NCBI GenBank assembly: GCA_900549535.1
Contig: UROR01000011.1
Span: 1 to 29,023, forward strand
Reading direction: 5' to 3'
DNA length: 29,023 bases
DNA from: an uncultured Collinsella sp.
GTDB taxonomy: Bacteria; Actinomycetota; Coriobacteriia; Coriobacteriales; Coriobacteriaceae
The position numbers and the translations under genes are program-made. The notes beneath the pieces are model-generated. The model saw nothing but the letters and a program-made list of their open reading frames with translations. It was not told the origin of the DNA and ran no database searches. Each line of letters begins with the position of its first letter. The first letter of the stretch is position 1. Of the stretch, positions 23,022 through 29,023 are shown piece after piece.

Positions 23022-23040
23022 AGTTCACTATGGGTGAACT
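23022..23040. promoter_or_regulatory. LysR-type operator between divergent EamA and lysR genes
   Basis: AGTTCAC and GTGAACT are perfect 7-base arms around TATGG; the inner TCAC-N5-GTGA fits T-N11-A. It sits 29 bases before the EamA ATG and about 70 before the lysR GTG, a position suited to control of both genes. Confidence 0.6.
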
Positions 23041-23111
23041 GTCTTTAGAAGAAAAGCGAATATAATGCATAGTTAACATGACAAAAACTCATGCATAGGT
23101 GGAGGCGCCTC

Positions 23112-23969
23112 GTGGAAACGAATATTCAAAAGATGCAGGTGCTGCTGGAGACGGTGCGCGCCGGAAGCTTTACGCGTGCTGCCGAGCGGCTGAGCTATTC
23201 GCAGTCGGGCGTGAGCCGTATGGTGGCCGATCTTGAGGCCGATTGGGGCTTTAAGGTGCTCGACCGCAGTCGCGAGGGCGTAGTGCTTTCTGCCGACGGG
23301 CGGCAGGTCATGCCGGCTGTCGAGGCGCTCTGTGAGGAATTCACTCGCTTGCAGCGACGGGTGGATGAGATGCGCGGGCTCATGCGCGGCAAAATCTGCA
23401 TCGGTACGTTTTCGAGCGTGGCGACCCACGTGCTGCCGCCAGTGATTGCGCGCTTTCGCGCCGATTACCCGGACGTCGATTACGAGTTGCTGATGGGCGA
23501 TTACTCAGAGATTGAACAATGGGTGTCAGAGGGCCGCTGCGATCTGGGCTTTATCCCGCATGAGCCCCGAGAAAACGGCATGGCATCGCGGCCTTTGGTG
23601 CGCGACGAGTTGATGGCGGTAGTGCCGGCAGGCTCTTTGCTTGCCACGGCGGAGGCCGTCTCTCTTTCCGATTTGGCTAACGAGCAGTTTATTCTGCTAG
23701 AACGCGGCACCGATGACGAGATTACGCCGCTGTTTCGCCGCGCGGGCCTGGCGGTGCGCTCTAAGCTGTCGACTTGGGATGACTATGCGATTATGGCTAT
23801 GGTCGAGGACGGCTTGGGCGTGAGCATTCTTCCCGCGCTCATCTTGCGCCGCTGTCAGTTCGATGTTGCCGTGCGACCACTCGAGGGACATCCCCATCGG
23901 CAGATCAATGCGATATATCGCACGGCTGACGTTTCGCTTGCCGCCGCTCGATTCCTTGAATACCTCTAA
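23112..23969 (+). CDS. LysR-family transcriptional regulator, divergent from the EamA exporter
   Basis: A 285-residue LysR regulator. The winged helix is clear (NIQKMQVLLETVRAGSFTRAAERLSYSQSGVSRMV), followed by LEADWGFKVLDRSREGVVLS and an effector domain with the usual GKICIGTFSSVATHVLPPVIARF start. The GTG at 23112 follows GGAGG by six bases; an in-frame ATG at 23091 lies upstream of the RBS. A T-N11-A dyad lies in the spacer to the EamA gene, so regulation of that exporter by an exported metabolite is inferred. Effector unknown. Confidence 0.92.
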   Translation: METNIQKMQVLLETVRAGSFTRAAERLSYSQSGVSRMVADLEADWGFKVLDRSREGVVLSADGRQVMPAVEALCEEFTRLQRRVDEMRGLMRGKICIGTFSSVATHVLPPVIARFRADYPDVDYELLMGDYSEIEQWVSEGRCDLGFIPHEPRENGMASRPLVRDELMAVVPAGSLLATAEAVSLSDLANEQFILLERGTDDEITPLFRRAGLAVRSKLSTWDDYAIMAMVEDGLGVSILPALILRRCQFDVAVRPLEGHPHRQINAIYRTADVSLAAARFLEYL

Positions 23970-24028
23970 ACGTGTGCACGTCATTGTCCGCTTTGGGCAA
24001 AACTCGGAGTTCCGTACGTTTTCTTATG

Positions 24029-24113
24029 AAATTGAACTTTCGAATGAGGTACGGCGCTATACTGCTTGCTAAATTGAACCTTGGTTCAATTCGTGTTCTA
24101 TAAATTGAACTTT
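24029..24113 (+). promoter_or_regulatory. Operator array of AATTGAAC half-sites around the promoter of the HTH-AlaA gene
   Basis: AAATTGAACTTT occurs as a direct repeat at 24029-24040 and 24102-24113. Between them AATTGAACC-TT-GGTTCAATT (24072-24091) is a perfect palindrome of the same half-site. TATACT at 24058-24063 is a likely -10, with TTGAAC inside the first site at a long 20-base spacing. Four half-sites thus flank the promoter and reach to the RBS. The array immediately precedes a gene whose first domain is a DNA-binding HTH, so autoregulation is the simplest inference. Confidence 0.65.
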
Positions 24114-24131
24114 GCCAGCAAGGAGGTTCCT

Positions 24132-25652
24132 GTGGCCCAAGAGACGTTTTGCGATCGCCTGCGACAGACTATGTCCAATCGCGACGTTCGCCAGTCGGAC
24201 GTAATCCGCGCATCGGAGATGCTCGGCAAAAAACTCGGCAAGAGTCAGATGAGCCAATATGTGAGCGGCAAGACGATCCCGCGGCGCGATGTGGCTGAGC
24301 TGCTCGCCCGGATTTTGGAGGTCGATGTTACCTGGCTGCTTGCCGGCGACGCCGATCAAGGCGAGGCATCATCACCCCGCAACGATTCCAAGCCCGAACC
24401 CCATCCCTCAGCTCAAATTGCAAGGAGCACCACCATGCGTACTTTTTCTAAATCCACCAAACTCGACAACGTCCTGTATGACGTGCGCGGTCCCGTCGTC
24501 GACGAGGCCGCCCGTATGGAGGACGAGGGCGAGCGCATCCTCAAGCTCAATATCGGCAACCCGGCGCCCTTCGGTTTCCGCACGCCCGATGAGGTCATCA
24601 AGGACATGCGCCAGCAGCTGCCCGACTGCGAAGGCTATTCCAACTCGCGTGGCCTGTTCTCCGCGCGCAAGGCGATCATGCAGTATTCGCAGATCAAGGG
24701 CCTGCCCAACGTTCAGATGGAGCATATCTACACGGGCAACGGCGTGTCCGAGCTCATTCAGCTTTCGATGAACGCGTTGCTCGACAATGGCGACGAGATT
24801 CTGATCCCCAGCCCCGACTATCCGCTCTGGACGGCGTGCGCAACCCTTGCCGGCGGTCATCCCGTACATTATCTGTGTGATGAGCAGGCGGATTGGTATC
24901 CCGACTTGGAGGATATGGAGTCCAAGATTACGAGCGCGACCAAAGCTCTCGTCATCATCAACCCCAACAACCCCACGGGGTCCGTCTATCCGCGCGAGGT
25001 GCTCGAGGGCATCGTCGAGATTGCACGCAAGCATCAGCTGATGATCTTTGCCGATGAGATCTACGACCGCCTGTGCATGGACGGCTACGAGCACGTCTCG
25101 ATTGCCTCGCTCGCCCCCGACCTGCCCTGCGTCACCTTTAGCGGCCTTTCCAAGTCGCACATGATCGCGGGCTATCGTATTGGCTGGATGGTGCTTTCGG
25201 GCAACCAGCGCTGCATGAGCGACTTCATCATGGGCGTCAACATGCTCTCTAACATGCGCCTGTGCTCCAACGTGCCGGCCCAGTCGATCGTCCAGACGGC
25301 ACTCGGTGGCCATCAGTCCGTCAACGACTACATCCGTCCCGGTGGCCGTGTCTACGAGCAGCGCAACTTTGTGTATGAGGCGCTCAACAAGATCGACGGC
25401 ATCTCGGTGGTTAAGCCACGTGCGGCGTTCTACATCTTCCCCAAGATGGATGTTAAAAAGTTCAACATCACCGATGACGAGCAGTTCGCCCTTGACCTGC
25501 TGCACGAGAAGAAGATCCTGATCACGCGCGGCGGCGGCTTCAACTGGGCTGAGCCCGACCACTTCCGCATCGTGTACCTGCCGCGCATGGAAGTACTCAA
25601 AGAGTCCCTCGAAGACCTCGCCGACTTCTTTGACCATTACCGCCAGGCGTAA
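24132..25652 (+). CDS. XRE-type HTH fused to an AlaA-like alanine aminotransferase (possible second start at 24435)
   Basis: A 506-residue two-domain protein. Residues 5-72 form a lambda-repressor-like HTH (LGKSQMSQYVSGKTIPRR then LARILEVDVTWLLAG). Residues 73-101 are a polar linker. Residues 102-506 are a complete fold-type I aminotransferase closely resembling AlaA, including KLDNVLYDVRGPV, LKLNIGNPAPFGF, NPNNPTG (277-283), ADEIY (Asp308), the PLP lysine in SGLSKS (Lys341), Arg349, and the C-terminal HFRIVYLPR. AlaA makes alanine from pyruvate and glutamate. The GTG at 24132 follows AAGGAGG by five bases. A second start, ATG 24435 with AAGGAG seven bases before it, falls exactly where ordinary AlaA proteins begin, so a 405-residue enzyme may also be made. 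The layout recalls MocR regulators but with a different HTH and an apparently intact enzyme. A half-site array precedes it. Confidence 0.88.
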   Translation: MAQETFCDRLRQTMSNRDVRQSDVIRASEMLGKKLGKSQMSQYVSGKTIPRRDVAELLARILEVDVTWLLAGDADQGEASSPRNDSKPEPHPSAQIARSTTMRTFSKSTKLDNVLYDVRGPVVDEAARMEDEGERILKLNIGNPAPFGFRTPDEVIKDMRQQLPDCEGYSNSRGLFSARKAIMQYSQIKGLPNVQMEHIYTGNGVSELIQLSMNALLDNGDEILIPSPDYPLWTACATLAGGHPVHYLCDEQADWYPDLEDMESKITSATKALVIINPNNPTGSVYPREVLEGIVEIARKHQLMIFADEIYDRLCMDGYEHVSIASLAPDLPCVTFSGLSKSHMIAGYRIGWMVLSGNQRCMSDFIMGVNMLSNMRLCSNVPAQSIVQTALGGHQSVNDYIRPGGRVYEQRNFVYEALNKIDGISVVKPRAAFYIFPKMDVKKFNITDDEQFALDLLHEKKILITRGGGFNWAEPDHFRIVYLPRMEVLKESLEDLADFFDHYRQA

Positions 25653-25658
25653 CTAGTT

Positions 25659-25795
25659 CCGCCGTTCTACCGAACGGCGGACCGCTTGACGCTGCGCGAG
25701 CCGCATTCACACCAATCTGACGTTCAACTTCAAGGGCGCGACCAGAAGGTCAGCGCCCTTTCGTTTCACGCCACCTTGGTGCAAATGCGGCTCGC
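25659..25795. repeat. Structured intergenic repeat, copy 1 (hairpin plus long stem enclosing a terminator)
   Basis: This element fills most of the 226-base spacer after the HTH-AlaA gene. CCGCCGTTC/GAACGGCGG (25659-25667 and 25672-25680) make a perfect hairpin with loop TACC. Then GCGAGCCGCATT..ACCAA (25695-25714) pairs with TTGGT..AATGCGGCTCGC (25776-25795), 18 of 20 positions, enclosing an internal terminator-like hairpin. The segments TTGACGCTGC and CAATCTGACGTTCAA recur in the same order at the window end (28961 onward). No open frame of note. It is a repeat family, not unique sequence; 25796-25878 shows nothing further. Confidence 0.75.
25732..25763 (+). terminator. Terminator-like hairpin inside repeat copy 1
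   Basis: AAGGGCGC (25732-25739) pairs with GCGCCCTT (25753-25760), with GACC-AGAA-GGTC continuing the stem inside, then TTTCG. It is the first strong terminator after the HTH-AlaA gene. The minus strand has a weaker tail. Confidence 0.65.
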
Positions 25796-25878
25796 TCGCT
25801 GTCGTGTGCTCAGCCTGCGTCGTTACCATGGTCCATTAGGGACGGAGGAAAACAGATCATTTTCCTTGACTCGCGGAA

Positions 25879-26289
25879 CTAGATTACGATTCCGCAGCAA
25901 TGGTCGATTTCGTGCTGGATGATCTCGGCGGTGTAGCCCGAGAAGTTTTTGATGCGGTGGACGAAGTTCTCGTCCAAATACTCCACCTTAATGCGGCGAT
26001 AGCGGGTACAGGGACGCTCGCCGATCAGCGAGAGACATCCTTCGCTCGTCTGATAGGCATTGACCTGCTCAAGAATTTGAGGGTTGTACATCAGCAGCGC
26101 CCTGTTGCCGTCCTTTACGCAGATGATGCGTTTGCGCACGCCAATCATGTTGGCGGCGAGGCCCACGCACTCGCGCTCATGCTCGTGGAGTGTATCCAGG
26201 AGGTCCTGCCCGGTCGCGGCATCGTCGGGTCCCGCGTCTTCGGAAGGCAGGCGCAAAAAGAACTCGGATTTCATGATGGGCTTAATCAT
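25879..26289 (-). CDS. def: Peptide deformylase (short type)
   Basis: A 136-residue metalloenzyme that removes the formyl group from the N-terminal Met of new proteins. Motif 2 EGCLS (83-87) supplies the Cys metal ligand, and motif 3 QHEIDH (125-130) supplies two His ligands and the catalytic Glu. Motif 1 reads VGLAANMIG, with Met in place of the usual Gln, a variant I associate with short deformylases of Firmicutes and relatives. The ATG at 26289 is chosen because GAGGAG lies six bases upstream and the homologous part begins MIKPIMKSE; the frame upstream is open but unrelated. It is divergent from the MFS gene. The paralogue at 17981-18400 lacks the catalytic Glu, so this copy is the more likely enzyme. 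Confidence 0.9.
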   Translation of the reverse strand: MIKPIMKSEFFLRLPSEDAGPDDAATGQDLLDTLHEHERECVGLAANMIGVRKRIICVKDGNRALLMYNPQILEQVNAYQTSEGCLSLIGERPCTRYRRIKVEYLDENFVHRIKNFSGYTAEIIQHEIDHCCGIVI

Positions 26290-26494
26290 GGCGGGCTCCT
26301 CATGTCTTATGCTTTCGTGGACTTTTAATAATAGCGCGGAAGGAAAGCTGTGCGTCCGCGTTACAATCTTTCGACGTTGGACCATGTTGCCAGATTCGTC
26401 GTGTACGGCGTTTGGCGTAAGTCTAGGGCTCATTTTTCGCCCTGGACTGTTCCTCTGGGGCGATGCGACTGTCGTTCCAAGAGGAAGGAAATGC

Positions 26495-27910
26495 ATGGGG
26501 AGCAAATCTCAGCAACAAGTTCAAGTAGCGCCATCGGCCACTGCGGCGTTTCTCGTCGTAATGTATACTGCAGCCTTTGTCGCCGCGTTTAACGAGAACA
26601 TTATTAACGTGGCGTTGCACGACATTATGGCGGCCTTTTCGGTGAGTGCCACCACGGCGCAGTGGCTCGTCTCGGGCTACATGATTGTGACGTCGATCTT
26701 TACGGCCATCATGGCCTTCCTGTCCGCCCGTTTCTCGACGCGCAAGCTGTTGTTTTTCGCATGCGGATGTATGGTCGCCGGCGAAGTCCTGTGTCTGATC
26801 GCTCCGTCGTTTAGCGTTTTGCTGCCAAGTCGTATTTTGCAGGCTGCGGGATCGGGCATCTTGTTTCCGCTCATGATGAACGTGGTGCTGTCTTGCGCTC
26901 CGCGCGAGAAGCTCGGTCTGTATCTGAGCCTGGGTGGTGCCTGCATTACGCTAGGGCCGGCGTTTGGACCTGTGATCAGCGGTCTTATGTGCACGTTATT
27001 TGGCTGGAGGGCGGTGTTCGTAGTGCCGCTGGTGGCCGGCATTGTGGTCGCTGCGGCGGGCGTAAAGCTTGTTCAGAATGTCGGAGAGCGCTCGAACACC
27101 ACGCTTGATATTCTGTCGGTTGTTTTGCTTGCTGCCGGCATTACGGTATTTGTGTATTCCGTAGGCGAGTTCTCGACCAATCTGATTGCCGGCATCGTGG
27201 CTCTTTTCGCCGCCATTGTGCTACTCGGCCTGTTTGCGGCCTGTCAGCTCAAACTCGAGCATCCGGTGCTTAACGTGCGTCCCATGGCGAGCGTTCGTTT
27301 TTGGCCTGCGTGCCTGCTTGTGGTGGTGTCGATGATGACGACGTTCTCGATGAGCGTTTTGTTGCCGCTCTATTTTGAGGGCGCATACGGCATGACCGCA
27401 CTTATTGCGGGCTTGCTCATTTTGCCGGCGATTGCCTGCAACGCCGTGACCTCGATTGTGGGCGGACGCGTGATGGACGCCCGTGGCGCATGGCCGCTGC
27501 TGCCGGTCGGTTTTGCCCTGATTGCCGTGGGGCAGACTGCCATCTCGATGACGGCGGCAAGCATGAACATCGGCGTCGTCGTGGCGCTGACCGTTGTGGT
27601 GTATGCCGGAGTCGGTTTGGTGCTGAGCCCCTCGCAAACGGCCGGCTTGGAGACGCTTCCCGCCGCTGAACATCCTCACGGAACGGCATTGCTTAACACG
27701 TGGAATATGATTGCCGCATCGTTTGGCCCGTCGCTGTTTATCGGTCTGCTCTCGAGTTCTGCTGCGACCGCCGGCGCCGCTGGCGCTGCGACAGACGTTG
27801 CCCAGGCGATTGGATTTGCAGCTGCCGTGCGTGTAGCGGCTGTAATTGCCGTGGTCGGGTTCGTGGCGTCGCTGGTGTACGCTCGTCGCGAGTCACACAT
27901 GTCGCATTAA
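26495..27910 (+). CDS. MFS transporter, DHA2 (EmrB/QacA) type multidrug exporter
   Basis: A 471-residue membrane protein with about 14 hydrophobic segments, the DHA2 topology. It has the start FNENIINVALHDIMAAFSVSATTAQWLVSGYM typical of this branch, split over TM1-TM2. A weakened motif A (LSARFSTRKL) lacks the usual Asp, motif B is around LPSRILQAAGSG, and the antiporter motif C is LGPAFGPVISG. It should export drugs or small hydrophobic compounds using the proton gradient; the substrate is not visible. The ATG at 26495 follows AGGAAGG. In-frame starts upstream (from 26084) overlap the deformylase gene and are rejected. The 205-base divergent spacer holds no other gene; no regulator is adjacent. 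Confidence 0.88.
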   Translation: MGSKSQQQVQVAPSATAAFLVVMYTAAFVAAFNENIINVALHDIMAAFSVSATTAQWLVSGYMIVTSIFTAIMAFLSARFSTRKLLFFACGCMVAGEVLCLIAPSFSVLLPSRILQAAGSGILFPLMMNVVLSCAPREKLGLYLSLGGACITLGPAFGPVISGLMCTLFGWRAVFVVPLVAGIVVAAAGVKLVQNVGERSNTTLDILSVVLLAAGITVFVYSVGEFSTNLIAGIVALFAAIVLLGLFAACQLKLEHPVLNVRPMASVRFWPACLLVVVSMMTTFSMSVLLPLYFEGAYGMTALIAGLLILPAIACNAVTSIVGGRVMDARGAWPLLPVGFALIAVGQTAISMTAASMNIGVVVALTVVVYAGVGLVLSPSQTAGLETLPAAEHPHGTALLNTWNMIAASFGPSLFIGLLSSSAATAGAAGAATDVAQAIGFAAAVRVAAVIAVVGFVASLVYARRESHMSH

Positions 27911-27970
27911 TGTGTGCACATAGATTCTGCAGCTAGATTGGATGGCGACACCATAAACTAATGGACGTTT

Positions 27971-28048
27971 TGCCGAGAGGCATGAATGTTTAAAGCGCAA
28001 AGAGTGCGCGACGGGCCCCGCGAATGGGGCGATGATGCCCGAGAGGGC
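27971..28048 (+). promoter_or_regulatory. Leader with four small hairpins before the RGG-protein gene
   Basis: Four short stem-loops lie in tandem: TGCC-GAGA-GGCA (27971-27982), GCGCA-AAGAG-TGCGC (27995-28009), GCCCC-GCGAAT-GGGGC (28015-28030) and GCCC-GAGA-GGGC (28037-28048). The last ends a few bases before the RBS. Two have GAGA loops of the GNRA type. TAAACT at 27955-27960 could be the -10, which would put all four in the transcript. A regulatory role is inferred. Confidence 0.45.
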
Positions 28049-28062
28049 CAAGAAGGAGTCTC

Positions 28063-28929
28063 ATGTCCGAGAACGAAGAGATCATGAACGAGACCGAGAA
28101 CGAGACCATGGCTGCCGAGGTCGAGGCAGTCGAGACCGTGGAGACCGAAGCTGCCGAGGTTGAGGCTGCTGACGAGGTTTCCGCCGAGGAGGAGGCCGAG
28201 GTTGTCGAGGCCGCCGTTGATTACGATGACGAAGAGCTGATGGACAAGATGCAGAAGGCCGCCCGCCTGCTGCGTAGCCGTCGCTTTGCTATTTCTAAGG
28301 AGGAGGAGGCCAAGGCCGAGCGCATGGCGAACATCGAGCGCGCCATCAAGCTTCTTGACCTCAAGCCCAAGATGGAGCAGAAGGAAATGTCCGACCTGCT
28401 GGGCATGCGCCTCCGTGAGCTCGATGGCCTGATGGCCGAGGCCGAGGCTGCCGATCTGGTCGGCCGCATCGACGACGCCGAGGGCGATATGCGCAAGATT
28501 GTCGTCTTCGCCGCCGAGGATGCCGCTGAGGGCCTGGTCGAGCTTGCCAACAAGAAGGAGAAGCTCCTGCCCGAGCTTTCTTACGAGGAGGCCACCGAGC
28601 TGATGGCCGCCCTCGATAAGGTTATCGCTCCGCTCGTCGCCATGGGTCTGGACGAGGATCGCGGTCCTCGCGGCGGTCGTGACGACCGTGGTCCCCGTGG
28701 TCCCCGCGGCGGCCGTGACGACCGCGGCGGCCGTGGCGGCGACCGTGGCGATCGCGGTGGCCGTGGCGGCTTTGGTGACCGTGGCGGTCGTGGCGGCTTT
28801 GGCGGCAACCGTGGTGGCTATGGCGATCGCGGTGGCAACCGTGGCGGCTTCGGCGGCAACCGTGGCAACGACCGCGGCGGTCGCGGTGGCGGCCGCAACG
28901 GCGGCGGCTTCCGCGGCAACCGTTTCTAA
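28063..28929 (+). CDS. Acidic / winged-helix / RGG-tail protein, putative RNA-binding regulator
   Basis: A 288-residue protein in three parts. Residues 1-58 are very acidic (Glu/Ala/Val repeats). Residues about 60-160 are helical, and 88-160 resemble a MarR-like winged helix (MEQKEMSDLLGMRLRELDGLM then AADLVGRIDDAEGDMRKIVVF); a helical segment to 197 follows. Residues 200-288 are an Arg/Gly tail with about a dozen RGG units mixed with Asp, Asn, Phe and Tyr. RGG boxes usually bind RNA or drive condensation; such a tail is uncommon in bacteria, where DEAD-box helicases and cold-shock-type proteins are the known carriers. No helicase or RRM is present. The ATG at 28063 follows AAGGAG. The tail's Arg codons are mostly CGT/CGC, like the neighbours. 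No named family recognised. Confidence 0.85.
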   Translation: MSENEEIMNETENETMAAEVEAVETVETEAAEVEAADEVSAEEEAEVVEAAVDYDDEELMDKMQKAARLLRSRRFAISKEEEAKAERMANIERAIKLLDLKPKMEQKEMSDLLGMRLRELDGLMAEAEAADLVGRIDDAEGDMRKIVVFAAEDAAEGLVELANKKEKLLPELSYEEATELMAALDKVIAPLVAMGLDEDRGPRGGRDDRGPRGPRGGRDDRGGRGGDRGDRGGRGGFGDRGGRGGFGGNRGGYGDRGGNRGGFGGNRGNDRGGRGGGRNGGGFRGNRF

Positions 28930-28933
28930 TTAG

Positions 28934-29023
28934 TTACGCGGTTCTACGAACCGCGTAACCAGTTGACGCTGCAAACGCCCCTAAGCGGCAATCTGACGTT
29001 CAATTTCAAGGGCGCGACCATAA
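28934..29023. repeat. Structured intergenic repeat, copy 2 (cut by the window end)
   Basis: TTACGCGGTTC/GAACCGCGTAA (28934-28944 and 28948-28958) form a perfect 11-base hairpin with loop TAC, directly after the RGG-protein stop. TTGACGCTGC, then CAATCTGACGTTCAA and TTCAAGGGCGCGACCA follow, matching copy 1 (25659-25795) in order. The variable block AAACGCCCCTAAGCGGC replaces copy 1's left long-stem arm. The right half lies beyond the window. Confidence 0.75.

Noticed and set aside
24408..25637. A 409-codon open frame on the minus strand opposite the aminotransferase
   Set aside because: It is a shadow of the AlaA coding sequence with no motif, RBS or promoter of its own.
26084..26494. A 137-residue N-terminal extension of the MFS protein
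   Set aside because: It overlaps the opposite-strand deformylase, has no homology-like features, and a good RBS supports the ATG at 26495.
28679..28920. Repetitive GGC/CGT-rich DNA as a CRISPR or tandem repeat array
   Set aside because: The repetition is in frame and encodes the RGG tail; units are irregular with no spacers.

Overview
The window looks like a chromosomal segment of a gut Coriobacteriia bacterium, most likely Collinsella or a close relative. Grounds: high-GC codon use with long empty frames opposite the real genes, strong AGGAGG-type ribosome binding sites, a bile salt hydrolase, a TPP-riboswitch thiamine salvage operon, and an LAxTG-type sortase signal. The genus is inferred from overall character; no marker gene was compared. 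No rRNA, tRNA, CRISPR array, prophage or transposase gene was seen.

Layout. 1-1114 (minus): the first codons of a probable CobW GTPase, an ArsC/Spx-like protein lacking its cysteine, and a flavodoxin-like oxidoreductase. 1189-5563 (minus): a cyclic-di-GMP locus with two paralogous GGDEF-PAS-GGDEF proteins; the second continues into an EAL phosphodiesterase domain but is split from it by one in-frame TGA. 5887-6756 (plus): a patatin phospholipase. 6859-8891 (minus): a thiamine salvage operon (thiM, MTH1187-type thiamine-binding protein, thiE) behind a TPP aptamer and terminator. 8991-13552 (plus): a HAD phosphatase, a LysR regulator, a MetE-like methyltransferase with a LysR-type operator before it, and a uracil permease. 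13610-17788 (minus): an esterase, a cell-wall-anchored beta-solenoid surface protein and an AzgA-type purine permease. 17981-19614 (plus): a peptide deformylase-like protein lacking the catalytic Glu, and a bile salt hydrolase. 19696-22993 (minus): a Kup potassium transporter and an EamA exporter, the latter divergent from a LysR gene (23112-23969). 24132-25652 (plus): an XRE-type HTH fused in frame to a complete AlaA-like aminotransferase, with an internal RBS that could also yield the enzyme alone, preceded by an array of AATTGAAC half-sites. 25879-27910: a second peptide deformylase, divergent from a DHA2-type MFS exporter. 28063-28929: an acidic / winged-helix / RGG-tail protein behind a leader of four small hairpins.

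Most unusual items: the HTH-AlaA fusion with its operator array and second start; the RGG-tail protein with its structured leader; a structured intergenic repeat (25659-25795 and 28934-window end) whose stems differ in sequence but still pair; and the TGA-split GGDEF/EAL protein. Regulation is legible at several points: TPP attenuation, two T-N11-A LysR boxes, the AATTGAAC array, and strong hairpin terminators between convergent genes.
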